Below, in pieces: positions 37,720-46,612 of a DNA stretch of 64,000 nucleotides. Made by a program: the position numbers and the translations under genes. The first letter of the stretch is position 1. The number at the start of each line of letters is the position of its first letter. Location of the stretch: NCBI GenBank assembly GCA_019120175.1, contig DWVP01000024.1:248001-312000 (forward strand). The letters run 5' to 3'. This DNA is from Candidatus Corynebacterium faecigallinarum (GTDB lineage: Bacteria; Actinomycetota; Actinomycetes; Mycobacteriales; Mycobacteriaceae). The notes under the pieces are model-generated. The model did no database searches. It was not told where the DNA came from and saw nothing but the letters and a program-made list of their open reading frames with translations.

Positions 37720-38493
37720 ATGGACCACCGTTTCCCCGGGGTAGCCTCCAGCGCTTCCGCTGCCACCGACTCAGTCGACCGTCAGGCCACACGTGTCTCC
37801 CGCGCCGCCAAACTGGAGGACGCACGGCTCTATCTGTGCACCCCCGCACGGGCCCTGCAGGGCGACCTGCGCGACTTCCTGCACGCCGCCTATGACGGTG
37901 GGGTGGACATCATCCAGCTGCGGGACAAGGGGCTCGACACCAGCGCGGAGATCGCAGCGTTGGAAGTGCTTGCCGAAGTCGCCCGCGAGCACGGGAAGCT
38001 CTTCGCCGTCAACGACCGGGCAGACGTCGCCGCCCTCGTCGGAGCCGATGTCTTCCACGTCGGGCAGGACGACCTGACCATCGCCCAGGCACGCACCCTG
38101 CTCGGCCCCGAGGTGCTGCTGGGATTGTCGACCCATTCGCTGGCCCAGGCTCGTGCGGCGATGCAGGACGCCGACCTGGATTACTTCTGCACCGGCCCTC
38201 TGTGGGAGACCCCGACAAAGCCGGGGCGTCCCGCAACAGGGCTGGAGCTGGTCAGCGAGACTGCGGCAATGCTGGCTGCGGCGGACGATCCTGCCCAGCG
38301 GGACAAGGTCTGGTTCACCATCGGCGGGGTCAATGTCGAGACTCTCCCGCAGGTGCAGGCGGCGGCGCAGGCAGGGGCACACGCCGCGCCGGGGGCGGGG
38401 GAAACCACGGTGCGTGCCGTGGTTGTCCGACCGATCACCGGGGCGGTGGACCCTCGCGCCGCAGCAGCAGAACTCACGTCGGTACTGAAGTAG
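37720..38493 (+). CDS. thiE: thiamine-phosphate synthase
   Basis: Joins HMP diphosphate and thiazole phosphate. The 257-residue barrel has LYLCTPA, GGVDIIQLRDKG, FAVNDRADVAALVGADVFHVGQDD, LLGLSTHS, CTGPLWETPTKPGRPATGLE and the IGGVN phosphate site. TAGCAT (37706-37711) is eight bases before the ATG, so it is probably leaderless and therefore has no TPP riboswitch of its own. About 4 kb of unrelated genes separate it from thiO-thiS-thiG-thiF. Confidence 0.94.
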   Translation: MDHRFPGVASSASAATDSVDRQATRVSRAAKLEDARLYLCTPARALQGDLRDFLHAAYDGGVDIIQLRDKGLDTSAEIAALEVLAEVAREHGKLFAVNDRADVAALVGADVFHVGQDDLTIAQARTLLGPEVLLGLSTHSLAQARAAMQDADLDYFCTGPLWETPTKPGRPATGLELVSETAAMLAAADDPAQRDKVWFTIGGVNVETLPQVQAAAQAGAHAAPGAGETTVRAVVVRPITGAVDPRAAAAELTSVLK

Positions 38494-38666
38494 CGCATGG
38501 TACGAGGGGTCCGGTGTGGGCGTGAGCGTGAGGGACACCGCTACGGAACCTTCCGCCGAACTTTCGCGTCAGGCTGCACTAACCCGTAGGCTCGTCATGT
38601 GATTCATTCGCGTGGTCGGCGACCGGAGTCGTCGGCCGCGCAATACTCTCCAAGGAGTTCTCTTCT

Positions 38667-39488
38667 ATGTCGCGCAGGACACTGCAGACCGGGGCATTCG
38701 CCCTCATACTGGCCACCGGGACGGCACTGACGTCGTGCTCCTCCGACAGTGACGACGCCGCGACGACCGGTTCAGCGTCGGAGTCGTCCGCTACCGCCTC
38801 GGACAATTCCACCGCGCAGGAATCGTCTGGGGCCCCCAGCTCGTCCGAGAGCGACACTCCGTCCGAGAACCCCGACGCCAGCGAGGCTTCGGAGGCCGAC
38901 GCATCCGAGCGTGCCGGGACCGACACCAATGAGCCGGTCGACCTCAACGCCGCACTACTGGGGCCCGATGATGCCCCGGCCGGATTCACATTCGCGCAGG
39001 ATGAGGGTGGCAACACCGAGATGCCGGAGGGGACCGTGGAGATGCTCAATGCGATGGACTTCGAGCCGGCACATTGCAAGGACGTCCTGGACCAGCGACT
39101 CCAGGGCGAGGCCACCGACACCGATGCCCGGACCACAAACTACGTCCGGGGTGAGGAAGCATCCATCCTCGTCGCCGTCTCGCCCGGCACCGACACCGAG
39201 CCCAATGATTGTGCCAACATCTCGGCCAACGGTAAGGCCCAGGAGATCCCGTTCAGCATCACCACCACGTCGAAGGACGTTCCGGTGACCGTCAACGGTG
39301 CCGAACAGGTCAGTGGGACCTCGATCGACACCACCATCGGCATCGGCCCACAGAAGACCACTGCCACGCAGACCAGCGTCAACGGTGTGGTCAACGGTGT
39401 CAGCTTCACCGTGATGGGTAGCGGCGACGTCGATCAGGCGACGCTGGTCAGCGTCGCCGAGACGCAGGCCCAGCGGCTGCAAGGCTGA
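38667..39488 (+). CDS. secreted lipoprotein, paralogue of the next gene
   Basis: A 273-residue exported protein. Lipobox LTSC ends the signal peptide; a Ser/Asp/Glu-rich linker spans about residues 25-90; the globular part begins at EPVDLNAALLGPDDAPAGFTF and contains two Cys (AHCKDV and NDCANI) that may pair. The C-terminal SVNGVVNGVSFTVMGSGDVD is repeated in the next gene. An AAGGAG site precedes the ATG. Resembles mycobacterial and corynebacterial sensor-like lipoproteins; function unknown. Confidence 0.8.
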   Translation: MSRRTLQTGAFALILATGTALTSCSSDSDDAATTGSASESSATASDNSTAQESSGAPSSSESDTPSENPDASEASEADASERAGTDTNEPVDLNAALLGPDDAPAGFTFAQDEGGNTEMPEGTVEMLNAMDFEPAHCKDVLDQRLQGEATDTDARTTNYVRGEEASILVAVSPGTDTEPNDCANISANGKAQEIPFSITTTSKDVPVTVNGAEQVSGTSIDTTIGIGPQKTTATQTSVNGVVNGVSFTVMGSGDVDQATLVSVAETQAQRLQG

Positions 39489-39569
39489 AGCACTACTATC
39501 AGGAGAGAAACTGACGTGATTCGCTCCGCGCCCGTCGACGACGGAGCCTGACGAGAGGTACCCGCAATC

Positions 39570-40415
39570 ATGAGCAACACCATGTCCGCGTCACGCTGGC
39601 GCGTCCGTCGCCCTGTGGTGGCGATGGCGACCGCCACGGTGACGGCATTCTCCCTGGCGGCGTGCTCTGACGACGACTCGGGCGATGGCTCCGGGAATGA
39701 CTCCGCCGACGGCACCGCCGTCGCCTCCGCAGGCTCCGATGCTGACGCTGCGGAGTCGCCGGTCGACCTGTCCGCCGTGATCCTGACCGGGGACGACAGC
39801 CCCGAGGGCTATGCCTTCGCCGGTGACCCCTTACGGATGCTCGGGGAGGCTCAGGAGGACTTCAACAGCGCCATCGCCGACATGATGGGACAGTTCACCT
39901 GGGAGCCCGAGGAATGCGCTGAAGTGATGGGTGGCGCGATGGAGGCCTTGGGTGGCAACCAGGAACTGCTGGACGTATCCCGTGGCGCGGCGTTCATGTC
40001 CGAAGAGATAGGTGACATGGAGGACATGCTTGCCGACCCGACGGCGGCGGCAACCCCATCTTCCTACAATGTGGTGCTCTCCCCGGATGCGGATGCCCCG
40101 GAACTGCCTGACCAGGATGCGTGCCGGGAGGTGACCGCAACCCTGGACATGGAAGGGGAGACGTTGGAGATGAGGTTGACCACCGAGGACTGGGACCTGG
40201 AGGGGATCGAGGTCGATGGGGTGGATGACCTTTTCACCACCCATTCCACCGGGACGCAGTCCATGATGGGCCAGGAGAGTCCGGTGGAGGAGTACAACGC
40301 CACCGGTGTCGTCAATGGTGTGCGTGTGAACGTCACCAGCCAAGGGGACGTCGATCCGGCCGTCCTGGCCGAGCTGTTCGCCCTGCAGGTCGAGCGGGTG
40401 AGCGCAGCAGCGTAG
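39570..40415 (+). CDS. secreted lipoprotein, paralogue of the previous gene
   Basis: A 281-residue exported protein with lipobox LAAC and an Asp/Ser/Gly linker. The globular domain opens with ESPVDLSAVILTGDDSPEGYAF and ends with TGVVNGVRVNVTSQGDVDPAV, both matching the upstream gene, which indicates tandem duplication. Cys residues in EECAEV and DACREV correspond to those of the neighbour. Function unknown. Confidence 0.8.
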   Translation: MSNTMSASRWRVRRPVVAMATATVTAFSLAACSDDDSGDGSGNDSADGTAVASAGSDADAAESPVDLSAVILTGDDSPEGYAFAGDPLRMLGEAQEDFNSAIADMMGQFTWEPEECAEVMGGAMEALGGNQELLDVSRGAAFMSEEIGDMEDMLADPTAAATPSSYNVVLSPDADAPELPDQDACREVTATLDMEGETLEMRLTTEDWDLEGIEVDGVDDLFTTHSTGTQSMMGQESPVEEYNATGVVNGVRVNVTSQGDVDPAVLAELFALQVERVSAAA

Positions 40416-40436
40416 CACCACACAGACACCACACAG

Positions 40437-40473
40437 AAAGGAAGTCCTCCGGAGTAACCGGAGGTCTTCCTTC
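40437..40473 (+). terminator. hairpin after the lipoprotein pair
   Basis: AAGGAAGTCCTCCGG pairs with CCGGAGGTCTTCCTT with one mismatch around a 5-base loop. It lies 20 bases after the stop. The following 290 bases up to the acyl-CoA dehydrogenase gene show no gene I can support; they contain TTGACG at 40681 as a possible -35. Confidence 0.65.
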
Positions 40474-40766
40474 GTGTCCAGTCGTGGGCGGCGCAGTCGG
40501 TACTGCGGTGCGCCGAGCCCCGGGACCAGCCCCGGCCGATATCGCTGACCGGTGTCCTGGCCGATGTCGACGGTGGCAGCGTCGGTCATGTGAGGTCATC
40601 CCGGCATTTTCGATCGGTGGCGAAAGCGCGTCTCACATGGGGGTGATTGAACCGAACTTCAGCCGGAAGTGTTCCGGGTGTTGACGCGGCTAGGTAGGCT
40701 CACCAGGTATCCCCCGTGGCAGTGACGAAGAACACCTGCCGCATGACAACGTGAGGAGTAACACGG

Positions 40767-41933
40767 ATGAATCTGGAGCTCACAGCGGAGGAGATCGCGT
40801 TCCGCGACAACCTGCGCGCCATCTTCCGGGAAGTCCCGGAAGAGATCCGCAACCGTTACCGCGCTGGCCAGGTCACCCGCCAGGACATCATCGACTCCCA
40901 GCAGGTGCTCAACAAGCACGGCGTGGCCGTTCCCCACTGGCCGGTCGAGTACGGCGGACAGGACTGGACCCCGACCCAGTCCCACATCTACACCAATGAG
41001 CTCCAGCGGGCCGGCATCCCCGAGCCCCTGCCGTTCAACACCGGCATGGTCGGGCCCGTCATCGCCAACTTCGGCAGCGACGAGCTCAAGGACCGCTTCC
41101 TCGCCAAGACCGCCAACCTCGACATCTGGTGGTCCCAGGGCTTCTCCGAGCCCGGCGCCGGCTCCGACCTCGCGGGCCTGAAGACCACCGCGGTCCGCGA
41201 CGGTGACCACTACGTCGTCAACGGCCAGAAGACCTGGACCACCCTCGGCCAGCACGGTGCGTGGATGTTCCTCCTGGCCCGCACCGACCCGACCGCCGAC
41301 AAGCCGCAGAAGGGCATCTCCTTCCTTCTCGTCGACATGGAGACCCCGGGCATCGAGCGTCGGCCGATCCGGCTGATCGACGGCTCCGTCGAGGTCAACG
41401 AGTTCTTCTTCACCGACGTCCACATCCCGGTCGAGAACCTCGTCGGTGAGGAGAACAAGGGCTGGACCTACGCCAAGTTCCTCCTCGGCAACGAGCGCAA
41501 CGGCATGGCCCAGGTGGGTTCCAGCCAGCGTATGTACACCGCCCTGGTCTCCGCCGCCGCCGACCGTGAGGTCGCCGGTCACAAGGTCATCGAGGATCCG
41601 GAGTTCCGCAGCCGTCTCTACCGCGTCAAGCTCCGCCTCACCGCCCTCGAGGCCACGATGCTGCGCGTCACCGCCGCCAGTGAGGGCGGCAAGCCCTCCC
41701 CGCTGTCCTCCCTGCTGAAGATCGAGGGCAGCCGCATCCTCCAGGAGCTCAACGACCTGGCGGTCACCGCCCTCGGGTCCGACGCCGTGGAGATCACCGG
41801 TGCCCCTGCCACCGCCGAGGACCACGACGGCGACCCGATCGTCGAGTACCTCAACAACCGCAAGGTCTCCATCTACGGCGGCACCAACGAAGTGCAGGCC
41901 GGCGTCATCGCCAAGGCAATTCTCGGACTCTAG
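40767..41933 (+). CDS. acyl-CoA dehydrogenase, larger-type subunit of a pair
   Basis: A 388-residue flavoprotein. FAD/substrate motifs are WWSQGFSEPGAGSDLAGL, GQKTWTTLGQHG and the C-terminal IYGGTNEVQAGVIAKAIL. The catalytic-Glu position of MCAD-type enzymes (YEGT) is Gly here. An alternative Glu, as in isovaleryl-CoA dehydrogenase, sits in LLGNERNGMA. The gene is 12 bases ahead of a second dehydrogenase, resembling the two-subunit PimC-PimD and FadE pairs of actinobacteria. GAGGAG-type ribosome site upstream. Substrate unknown. Confidence 0.85.
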   Translation: MNLELTAEEIAFRDNLRAIFREVPEEIRNRYRAGQVTRQDIIDSQQVLNKHGVAVPHWPVEYGGQDWTPTQSHIYTNELQRAGIPEPLPFNTGMVGPVIANFGSDELKDRFLAKTANLDIWWSQGFSEPGAGSDLAGLKTTAVRDGDHYVVNGQKTWTTLGQHGAWMFLLARTDPTADKPQKGISFLLVDMETPGIERRPIRLIDGSVEVNEFFFTDVHIPVENLVGEENKGWTYAKFLLGNERNGMAQVGSSQRMYTALVSAAADREVAGHKVIEDPEFRSRLYRVKLRLTALEATMLRVTAASEGGKPSPLSSLLKIEGSRILQELNDLAVTALGSDAVEITGAPATAEDHDGDPIVEYLNNRKVSIYGGTNEVQAGVIAKAILGL

Positions 41934-41945
41934 GAGGTCAGAACA

Positions 41946-43124
41946 ATGGATCTTTCACTCAATGATGAACAGCAGATGCTCGCGGACAGCGTCCGTGATC
42001 TCTTCTCCTCCACCGATGGAGACCCGACCGCCGGGGGAGAGGCACCCGAGGTTGCCCTCGAGTTCCGCCGTGACGTCTGGACCCAGGCTGCTGAGATGGG
42101 CCTGACCGCCCTGCCGGTCGGCGAAGACTACGACGGTGTCGGTGCCGGCATCGCCGAGGTCTGGGCCACCACGAACACGCTGGGCACCCTCGGTGCCCCG
42201 GAGCCGCTCACCGACGCCGCCTACGTCCCCTCGTGGATCATCTCCGACCTCGGAACCGAGGACCAGAAGAAGGAGTGGCTCGCCCGCATCTCCGCCGGTG
42301 AGGCCGTCGTCCCGTTCGCCCACGCCGAGACCGGTACCGGCTGGGATGCCGCACGTACCGCCACGGTCACCGGTGGCGCACTGACCGGAGCCAAGCGTGC
42401 CGTGGTGCTCGCCGACAATGCGGACGCTTTCCTGGTCACCGCCGTCGCCGACGGAACCCCGGGCGTCTTCCTCGTCGCCGCGGACGCCGACGGAGTCTCC
42501 GTCGAGATTCACCGCGACGCCGAGTGGGTCCGCACCGGTACCGTCACCTTCGACGGCGCTGCTGCCGAGCGTCTCGGTGACGCCGGTGCCGAGACCGTCG
42601 AGGCGTCCCTGCGCCGCGCCGTGGCCCTGGGACGCATCGCCCAGGGTGGACGCGCCGTCGGCCTCATGGAGACCGCACTGAAGACCACCGTGGAGTACCT
42701 CAAGGTGCGTAAGCAGTTCGGTGTCACCCTGAACCGCTTCCAGGTGCTGGTGCATCGCGCCGCGCAGATGTACTCCGACGTCGAGCTGGCACGCTCCACC
42801 TCGCTGTGGGCCACCGCTGTCGCCGAGGCCTTCCCCGGCACCGTCGACACCCTCTCCACCGAGGACCTGGACACGCTGACCCGCACCGCCCTGGACTCCC
42901 ACAACTTCCTGCTGGGCCAGGCCCGCACCATCGCCGAAGAAGCGGTGCAGCTGCACGGCGGTATCGGTGTGACCTACGAGGCCGCCATCAGCCACTACGC
43001 CGCCGCACTCACCGGCTTCCGCCAGATCTACGGCGGCGAGCTCGGGGCCCGCAGCGAGGGCATCGCGTCCTCCTCCCCGGAGAATGCCCCCAGCGCGCTG
43101 CTGGACAACGCCCTGGTGCCCTGA
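41946..43124 (+). CDS. acyl-CoA dehydrogenase, second subunit of a pair
   Basis: A 392-residue acyl-CoA dehydrogenase. N-terminus MDLSLNDEQQMLADSVRDLF is typical; the C-terminal domain has GRAVGLMETALKTTVEYLKVRKQFG and AVQLHGGIGVTYEAAISHY. The N-terminal and middle FAD motifs are weak, as in the second subunits of heteromeric enzymes. A strong AGGAGG site, 12 bases after the upstream stop, indicates co-translation. Probably forms a mixed tetramer with its neighbour. Confidence 0.85.
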   Translation: MDLSLNDEQQMLADSVRDLFSSTDGDPTAGGEAPEVALEFRRDVWTQAAEMGLTALPVGEDYDGVGAGIAEVWATTNTLGTLGAPEPLTDAAYVPSWIISDLGTEDQKKEWLARISAGEAVVPFAHAETGTGWDAARTATVTGGALTGAKRAVVLADNADAFLVTAVADGTPGVFLVAADADGVSVEIHRDAEWVRTGTVTFDGAAAERLGDAGAETVEASLRRAVALGRIAQGGRAVGLMETALKTTVEYLKVRKQFGVTLNRFQVLVHRAAQMYSDVELARSTSLWATAVAEAFPGTVDTLSTEDLDTLTRTALDSHNFLLGQARTIAEEAVQLHGGIGVTYEAAISHYAAALTGFRQIYGGELGARSEGIASSSPENAPSALLDNALVP

Positions 43125-43213
43125 AGTTTGGGGCTGATGGCCTAGTGTGATCCCGTCATCTCTGAGACTGATGTGGTCGGGGTCGGTGTTGGCTGCCTGT
43201 CTGGAGGACCACA

Positions 43214-43280
43214 ACAACCACTTTCGATCGAGAATCTGCTGAACGATCCGTTCGTGTGATTCTCGATCGAAGGTGGTTGT
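43214..43280. repeat. long imperfect palindrome, ACAACCAC family copy 1
   Basis: Arms of 23 bases (43214-43236 and 43258-43280) pair with one mismatch around a 21-base loop. The arms start and end with ACAACCAC / GTGGTTGT and contain CGATCG. It lies between convergent genes, where it could end transcription from both sides. A second copy with the same outer arms is at 56091-56158. Confidence 0.75.
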
Positions 43281-43408
43281 TTCCGCTCTATGGGAGTGCG
43301 GAAAGGCCGGGTCGGCGGGGGGACAAGACAGGTGTCGGAATACACCGACACCCCCGTATCCCGGTCGGACCGGGAAGCGGGGGTGGACAGTGACTGAAGG
43401 ACTGATCC

Positions 43409-44845
43409 CTAGCAGTCGAAGTACAGCTCGTACTCCAGCGGGGTCGGGGTCAGACGGTTCGGGGAAATCTCAGTGTCGTACTTGTACGCGATGTAGGTCT
43501 CGATGAGATCCTCGGTGAACACGCCACCCTCGGTGAGGAACTCGTTGTTCTCCTCCAGGGCCTTCAGTGCGGCCTCGAGGGAGGTCGGGGCGGTCGGGAT
43601 GCCGGCGGCCTCCTCCGGGGGCAGCTCGTAGAGGTCCTTGTCGACCGGGGCGTGCGGCTCGATGCGGTTCTTGATGCCGTCGAGGCCGGCGAGCATCATC
43701 GCGGCCATACCGAAGTACGGGTTACCCGAGGGGTCCGGCGCACGGAACTCCAGGCGCTTGGCCTTGGGGTTGGAGCCGGTGATCGGGATACGCACGGCGG
43801 CGGAGCGGTTACGCTGCGAGTACACCAGGTTGATCGGGGCCTCGAAGCCCGGAACCAGGCGGTGGTAGGAGTTCAGCGTGGGGTTGGTGAACGCCAGGAC
43901 AGCGCCGGCGTGGTGCAGGATGCCGCCGATGTAGTAGCGGGCCAGGTCGGACAGGCCGGCGTAGCCTGCCTCGTCGTAGAACAGCGGCTTGCCGTCCTTC
44001 CACAGCGACTGGTGGGCGTGCATGCCGGAACCGTTGTCGCCGGCCAGGGGCTTCGGCATGAAGGTCGCGGTCTTGCCGTTGGCGGCAGCGGTGTTCTTGA
44101 CGATGTACTTGAAGGACTGCAGATCGTCCGCAGCGTGCAGCAGGGTGTTGAACTTGTAGTTGATCTCCTGCTGGCCACCGGTGCCCACCTCGTGGTGGAA
44201 ACGCTCGATGTCGTAGCCGCTGGCGAGGAGGTTCTGCACCATCTCGTCGCGGACCTCGACGGTCTGGTCGTAGGGTGCGACCGGGAAGTAGCCGCCCTTG
44301 ACACGGGTCTTGGAACCGGTGTTGGGGGTTCCGTCGGTGTTGGTGTCCTTGCCGCGGTTCCACCAGCCCTCGTTGGAGTCGACCTCGTAGAAGGAGACGT
44401 TCTGGCCGGCCTCGTACTTCACCTTGTCGAACAGGTAGAACTCGGCCTCCAGGCCGAAGTTGCAGGTGTCGGCGATACCGGTGGAGGCGAGATACTCCTC
44501 GGCCTTGCGGGCAACGTTGCGCGGGTCACGGGAGAACGGCTCGCGGGTGAACGGATCGTGGACGAAGAACTTGATGTTCAGCGTCTTGTTCGACCGGAAC
44601 GGGTCGATCTTCGCGGTCGCGAGGTCGGGCAGCAGGTTCATGTCGGACTCGTCGATGGTGGTGAATCCACGCACCGAGGAACCGTCGAACGCGAGGCCGG
44701 TCTCGGCGGCGTCCTCGTCGAATGCCGCAGCGGGGATCGTGAAGTGCTGCTCGGTTCCGGGGACGTCGGTGAACCTGACGTCGACGAATTCCACTCCCTC
44801 GTCCTTGATGAACTTGCTGACCTCTTCGGCTGTCTTAAATGCCAC
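43409..44845 (-). CDS. glnA1: glutamine synthetase GlnA1
   Basis: Main type I glutamine synthetase, 478 residues, the same length as M. tuberculosis GlnA1. Blocks seen: [63 protein letters not shown] and [12 protein letters not shown]. Tyr406 lies in [11 protein letters not shown], the site that GlnE adenylylates. The GTG start follows AAGGAG at good spacing; 38 further in-frame upstream codons belong to the leader. A GTTAC-N6-GTAAC palindrome lies in the upstream region. Confidence 0.96.
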   Translation of the reverse strand: MAFKTAEEVSKFIKDEGVEFVDVRFTDVPGTEQHFTIPAAAFDEDAAETGLAFDGSSVRGFTTIDESDMNLLPDLATAKIDPFRSNKTLNIKFFVHDPFTREPFSRDPRNVARKAEEYLASTGIADTCNFGLEAEFYLFDKVKYEAGQNVSFYEVDSNEGWWNRGKDTNTDGTPNTGSKTRVKGGYFPVAPYDQTVEVRDEMVQNLLASGYDIERFHHEVGTGGQQEINYKFNTLLHAADDLQSFKYIVKNTAAANGKTATFMPKPLAGDNGSGMHAHQSLWKDGKPLFYDEAGYAGLSDLARYYIGGILHHAGAVLAFTNPTLNSYHRLVPGFEAPINLVYSQRNRSAAVRIPITGSNPKAKRLEFRAPDPSGNPYFGMAAMMLAGLDGIKNRIEPHAPVDKDLYELPPEEAAGIPTAPTSLEAALKALEENNEFLTEGGVFTEDLIETYIAYKYDTEISPNRLTPTPLEYELYFDC

Positions 44846-44935
44846 TTCTTCGACTCCTTGCAGTCGTGGTCGACCCAACTCGTATTGTCGCTGTCCAACC
44901 GTAGTCACGGGTTGTTGCCCCGCGGTCAATCCAAT

Positions 44936-44951
44936 GTTACCGCCGCGTAAC
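44936..44951 (-). promoter_or_regulatory. GTTAC-N6-GTAAC palindrome upstream of glnA1
   Basis: A 5-6-5 inverted repeat about 90 bases before the glnA1 start. Its layout resembles the actinobacterial GlnR box (GTnAC-N6-GaAAC), although C. glutamicum uses AmtR for nitrogen control. TTGACC, a possible -35, lies closer to the gene at 44929-44924. Confidence 0.4.
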
Positions 44952-45075
44952 GGCTCCATGGGTCGCCAACCGGGTACTCACCCAAGGATACGGGGTGCAA
45001 CTGGTCGAGGTAGCAAGGTGGGGGTATCCGCCTCAGTTGGGGTGCTGACCTGAACCGCCGGTAGTGTTGGAACCC

Positions 45076-45672
45076 ATGGCACAGCGGCAGGACGACAATA
45101 CGTCCAACACGGGGAAAGGCCCGGGCAAAGACAAGGCACGACAGCAGGCGGAGCGGGACCAGCGACGCAACCGGCGCAAGCAGGTGCGGGATGAACGCGC
45201 CTCCCAACCCACCTGGTTGGAGGGGCCGCAGGTCCCGGGGCAGTACGAGGACCCGAAGGACCTGAGCTCCTACCCGGGCAAACTGCTGGGGATGCCGAAG
45301 GAGGGGGCGGGCTCGATCGCGTCCATGGTGCAGCGCATGCTCGCCCTGCTGGTGGACTGGACGGTCTGCTACGTCATGGCCTTCTTCATCACGCAGGCCA
45401 CCGATGCGCTCGGTGGTGTGTCGTTCGTGGTGCTTCTCGTATGGGCCCTGTGGCGCATCGTCACGGTGTGGCTCTTCGGGCAGTCGCCGGGCCACGCACT
45501 GCTCGGCATCGGTGTGGCCCGTGTCGATGACGCGGATGCCCGGGTCGGCCTGGTCCGCTCCATTGTGCGTACGGTGCTGACGGTCTTCCTGCTGCCCCCG
45601 CTGATCCAGGACACCGACGGCCGGGGAATGCATGACCGGGCGACCGGCACCGCGGTGATCCGAACCCGCTGA
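45076..45672 (+). CDS. RDD family membrane protein
   Basis: A 198-residue protein: about 75 basic, disordered N-terminal residues (DKARQQAERDQRRNRRKQ), then an RDD domain with MVQRMLALLVDWTVCY, FGQSPGHALLGIGVARVDD and GRGMHDRATGTAV, and three membrane helices. TAGTGT (45062-45067) is eight bases before the ATG. Beside glnA1 as in mycobacteria. Function unknown. Confidence 0.85.
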   Translation: MAQRQDDNTSNTGKGPGKDKARQQAERDQRRNRRKQVRDERASQPTWLEGPQVPGQYEDPKDLSSYPGKLLGMPKEGAGSIASMVQRMLALLVDWTVCYVMAFFITQATDALGGVSFVVLLVWALWRIVTVWLFGQSPGHALLGIGVARVDDADARVGLVRSIVRTVLTVFLLPPLIQDTDGRGMHDRATGTAVIRTR

Positions 45673-45710
45673 TCCCCGGCAAGATCCTTGGGCACGATCC
45701 TGGGCAGAGC

Positions 45711-45752
45711 AAAACCCCCGCGCCGTCCCCTCCCGGTCGGCACGGGGGTTTT
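45711..45752. terminator. bidirectional rho-independent terminator
   Basis: AAAACCCCCGCGCCG and CGGCACGGGGGTTTT form a GC-rich stem flanked by A- and T-runs, the classic bidirectional form, between two convergent genes. Confidence 0.85.
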
Positions 45753-45781
45753 CTCAGCTCTGTGGGCCCCGCTGTCTCTGA

Positions 45782-46558
45782 CTAGCCCCGCTTGTTGCGG
45801 TTCGCGGCGCGGCGTGCCCGACGGTTGATGCCTGCCGGGTTGGCGGCGTTGCGCGGCACCGGCCCCTTCGGCATCATCGACTCGCGCGAGTGCAGCTTCG
45901 CGATGGACTCCACGCGGCTGTTCAGGGCGGGGACGTCCTTCTTCTTGAGGTTGCGGGGCATGCGGACCAGGTGGTTCTGCAGCTTGCGGATCTCGACCTC
46001 GTCCTCACCCTTACCGATGTAGACATCGTAGATCGGGGTGTTGCCGAGAATGCGGGCCAGACGCTTGCGCTCCTGGGCCATCATCGGCTTGAGGCGGTGT
46101 CGGCTGCCCTCGCCGACGAGGATGACTCCGGGCACGCCGACGACCCGGTGGACAGCATCCATGTGGGTGTTGGATGCCACGGCGGTCTCGGTGATCCACT
46201 TGACTCCGACACCGTCACGCAGGTTCTGCAGGGCCCAGCCGGCTGCACCGGCCTCGCCTTCGATCTGGTCGTACACGCCGGCCTGCAGACGCCGGGAGAA
46301 GATCCAAAACGCCGCGAGCACACCGAACATGATGCCGACGATGAGGTTCAGCCACCACCAGCCGAACAACAGGCTCAGAGCCAGCATCACGACTATGGGG
46401 ACCAGGAACCCCAGCAGCATGAAGGGTATGAGCTTCTTGTCCTTCTTGCGCTGCATCTGGAAGGCCTGCCACATCTGACTCCTGGTCTGCTTGCGGCGCG
46501 CCTTCTTACTGGCCTTGGCCAGCTTCTTGTTTTCCTTTTCCCGGGGATCTTTCGCCAT
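45782..46558 (-). CDS. DUF4191 family membrane protein
   Basis: A 258-residue protein, very basic at both ends (KKLAKASKKARRKQTRSQ and INRRARRAANRNKRG). Two membrane helices sit at about residues 43-90, followed by a conserved domain with QIEGEAGAAGWALQNLRDG and HRVVGVPGVILVGEG. Counterpart of Rv2219 by position. It precedes no gene closely; lipA lies 54 bases upstream on the same strand, so they may be co-transcribed. Confidence 0.85.
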   Translation of the reverse strand: MAKDPREKENKKLAKASKKARRKQTRSQMWQAFQMQRKKDKKLIPFMLLGFLVPIVVMLALSLLFGWWWLNLIVGIMFGVLAAFWIFSRRLQAGVYDQIEGEAGAAGWALQNLRDGVGVKWITETAVASNTHMDAVHRVVGVPGVILVGEGSRHRLKPMMAQERKRLARILGNTPIYDVYIGKGEDEVEIRKLQNHLVRMPRNLKKKDVPALNSRVESIAKLHSRESMMPKGPVPRNAANPAGINRRARRAANRNKRG

Positions 46559-46612
46559 GCCCCTACCTTAGAACATCATGACCTATAACCCGCCAAGCGG
46601 CAGGCGACAGTG

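Noticed and set aside
40474..40766. Possible minus-strand coding remnant in the gap before the acyl-CoA dehydrogenase pair
   Set aside because: Short frames here have no homology I recognise and run into the lipoprotein gene in another frame.
43652..44950. 432-codon open frame antisense to glnA1
   Set aside because: Shadow of glnA1; no motif, no ribosome site.
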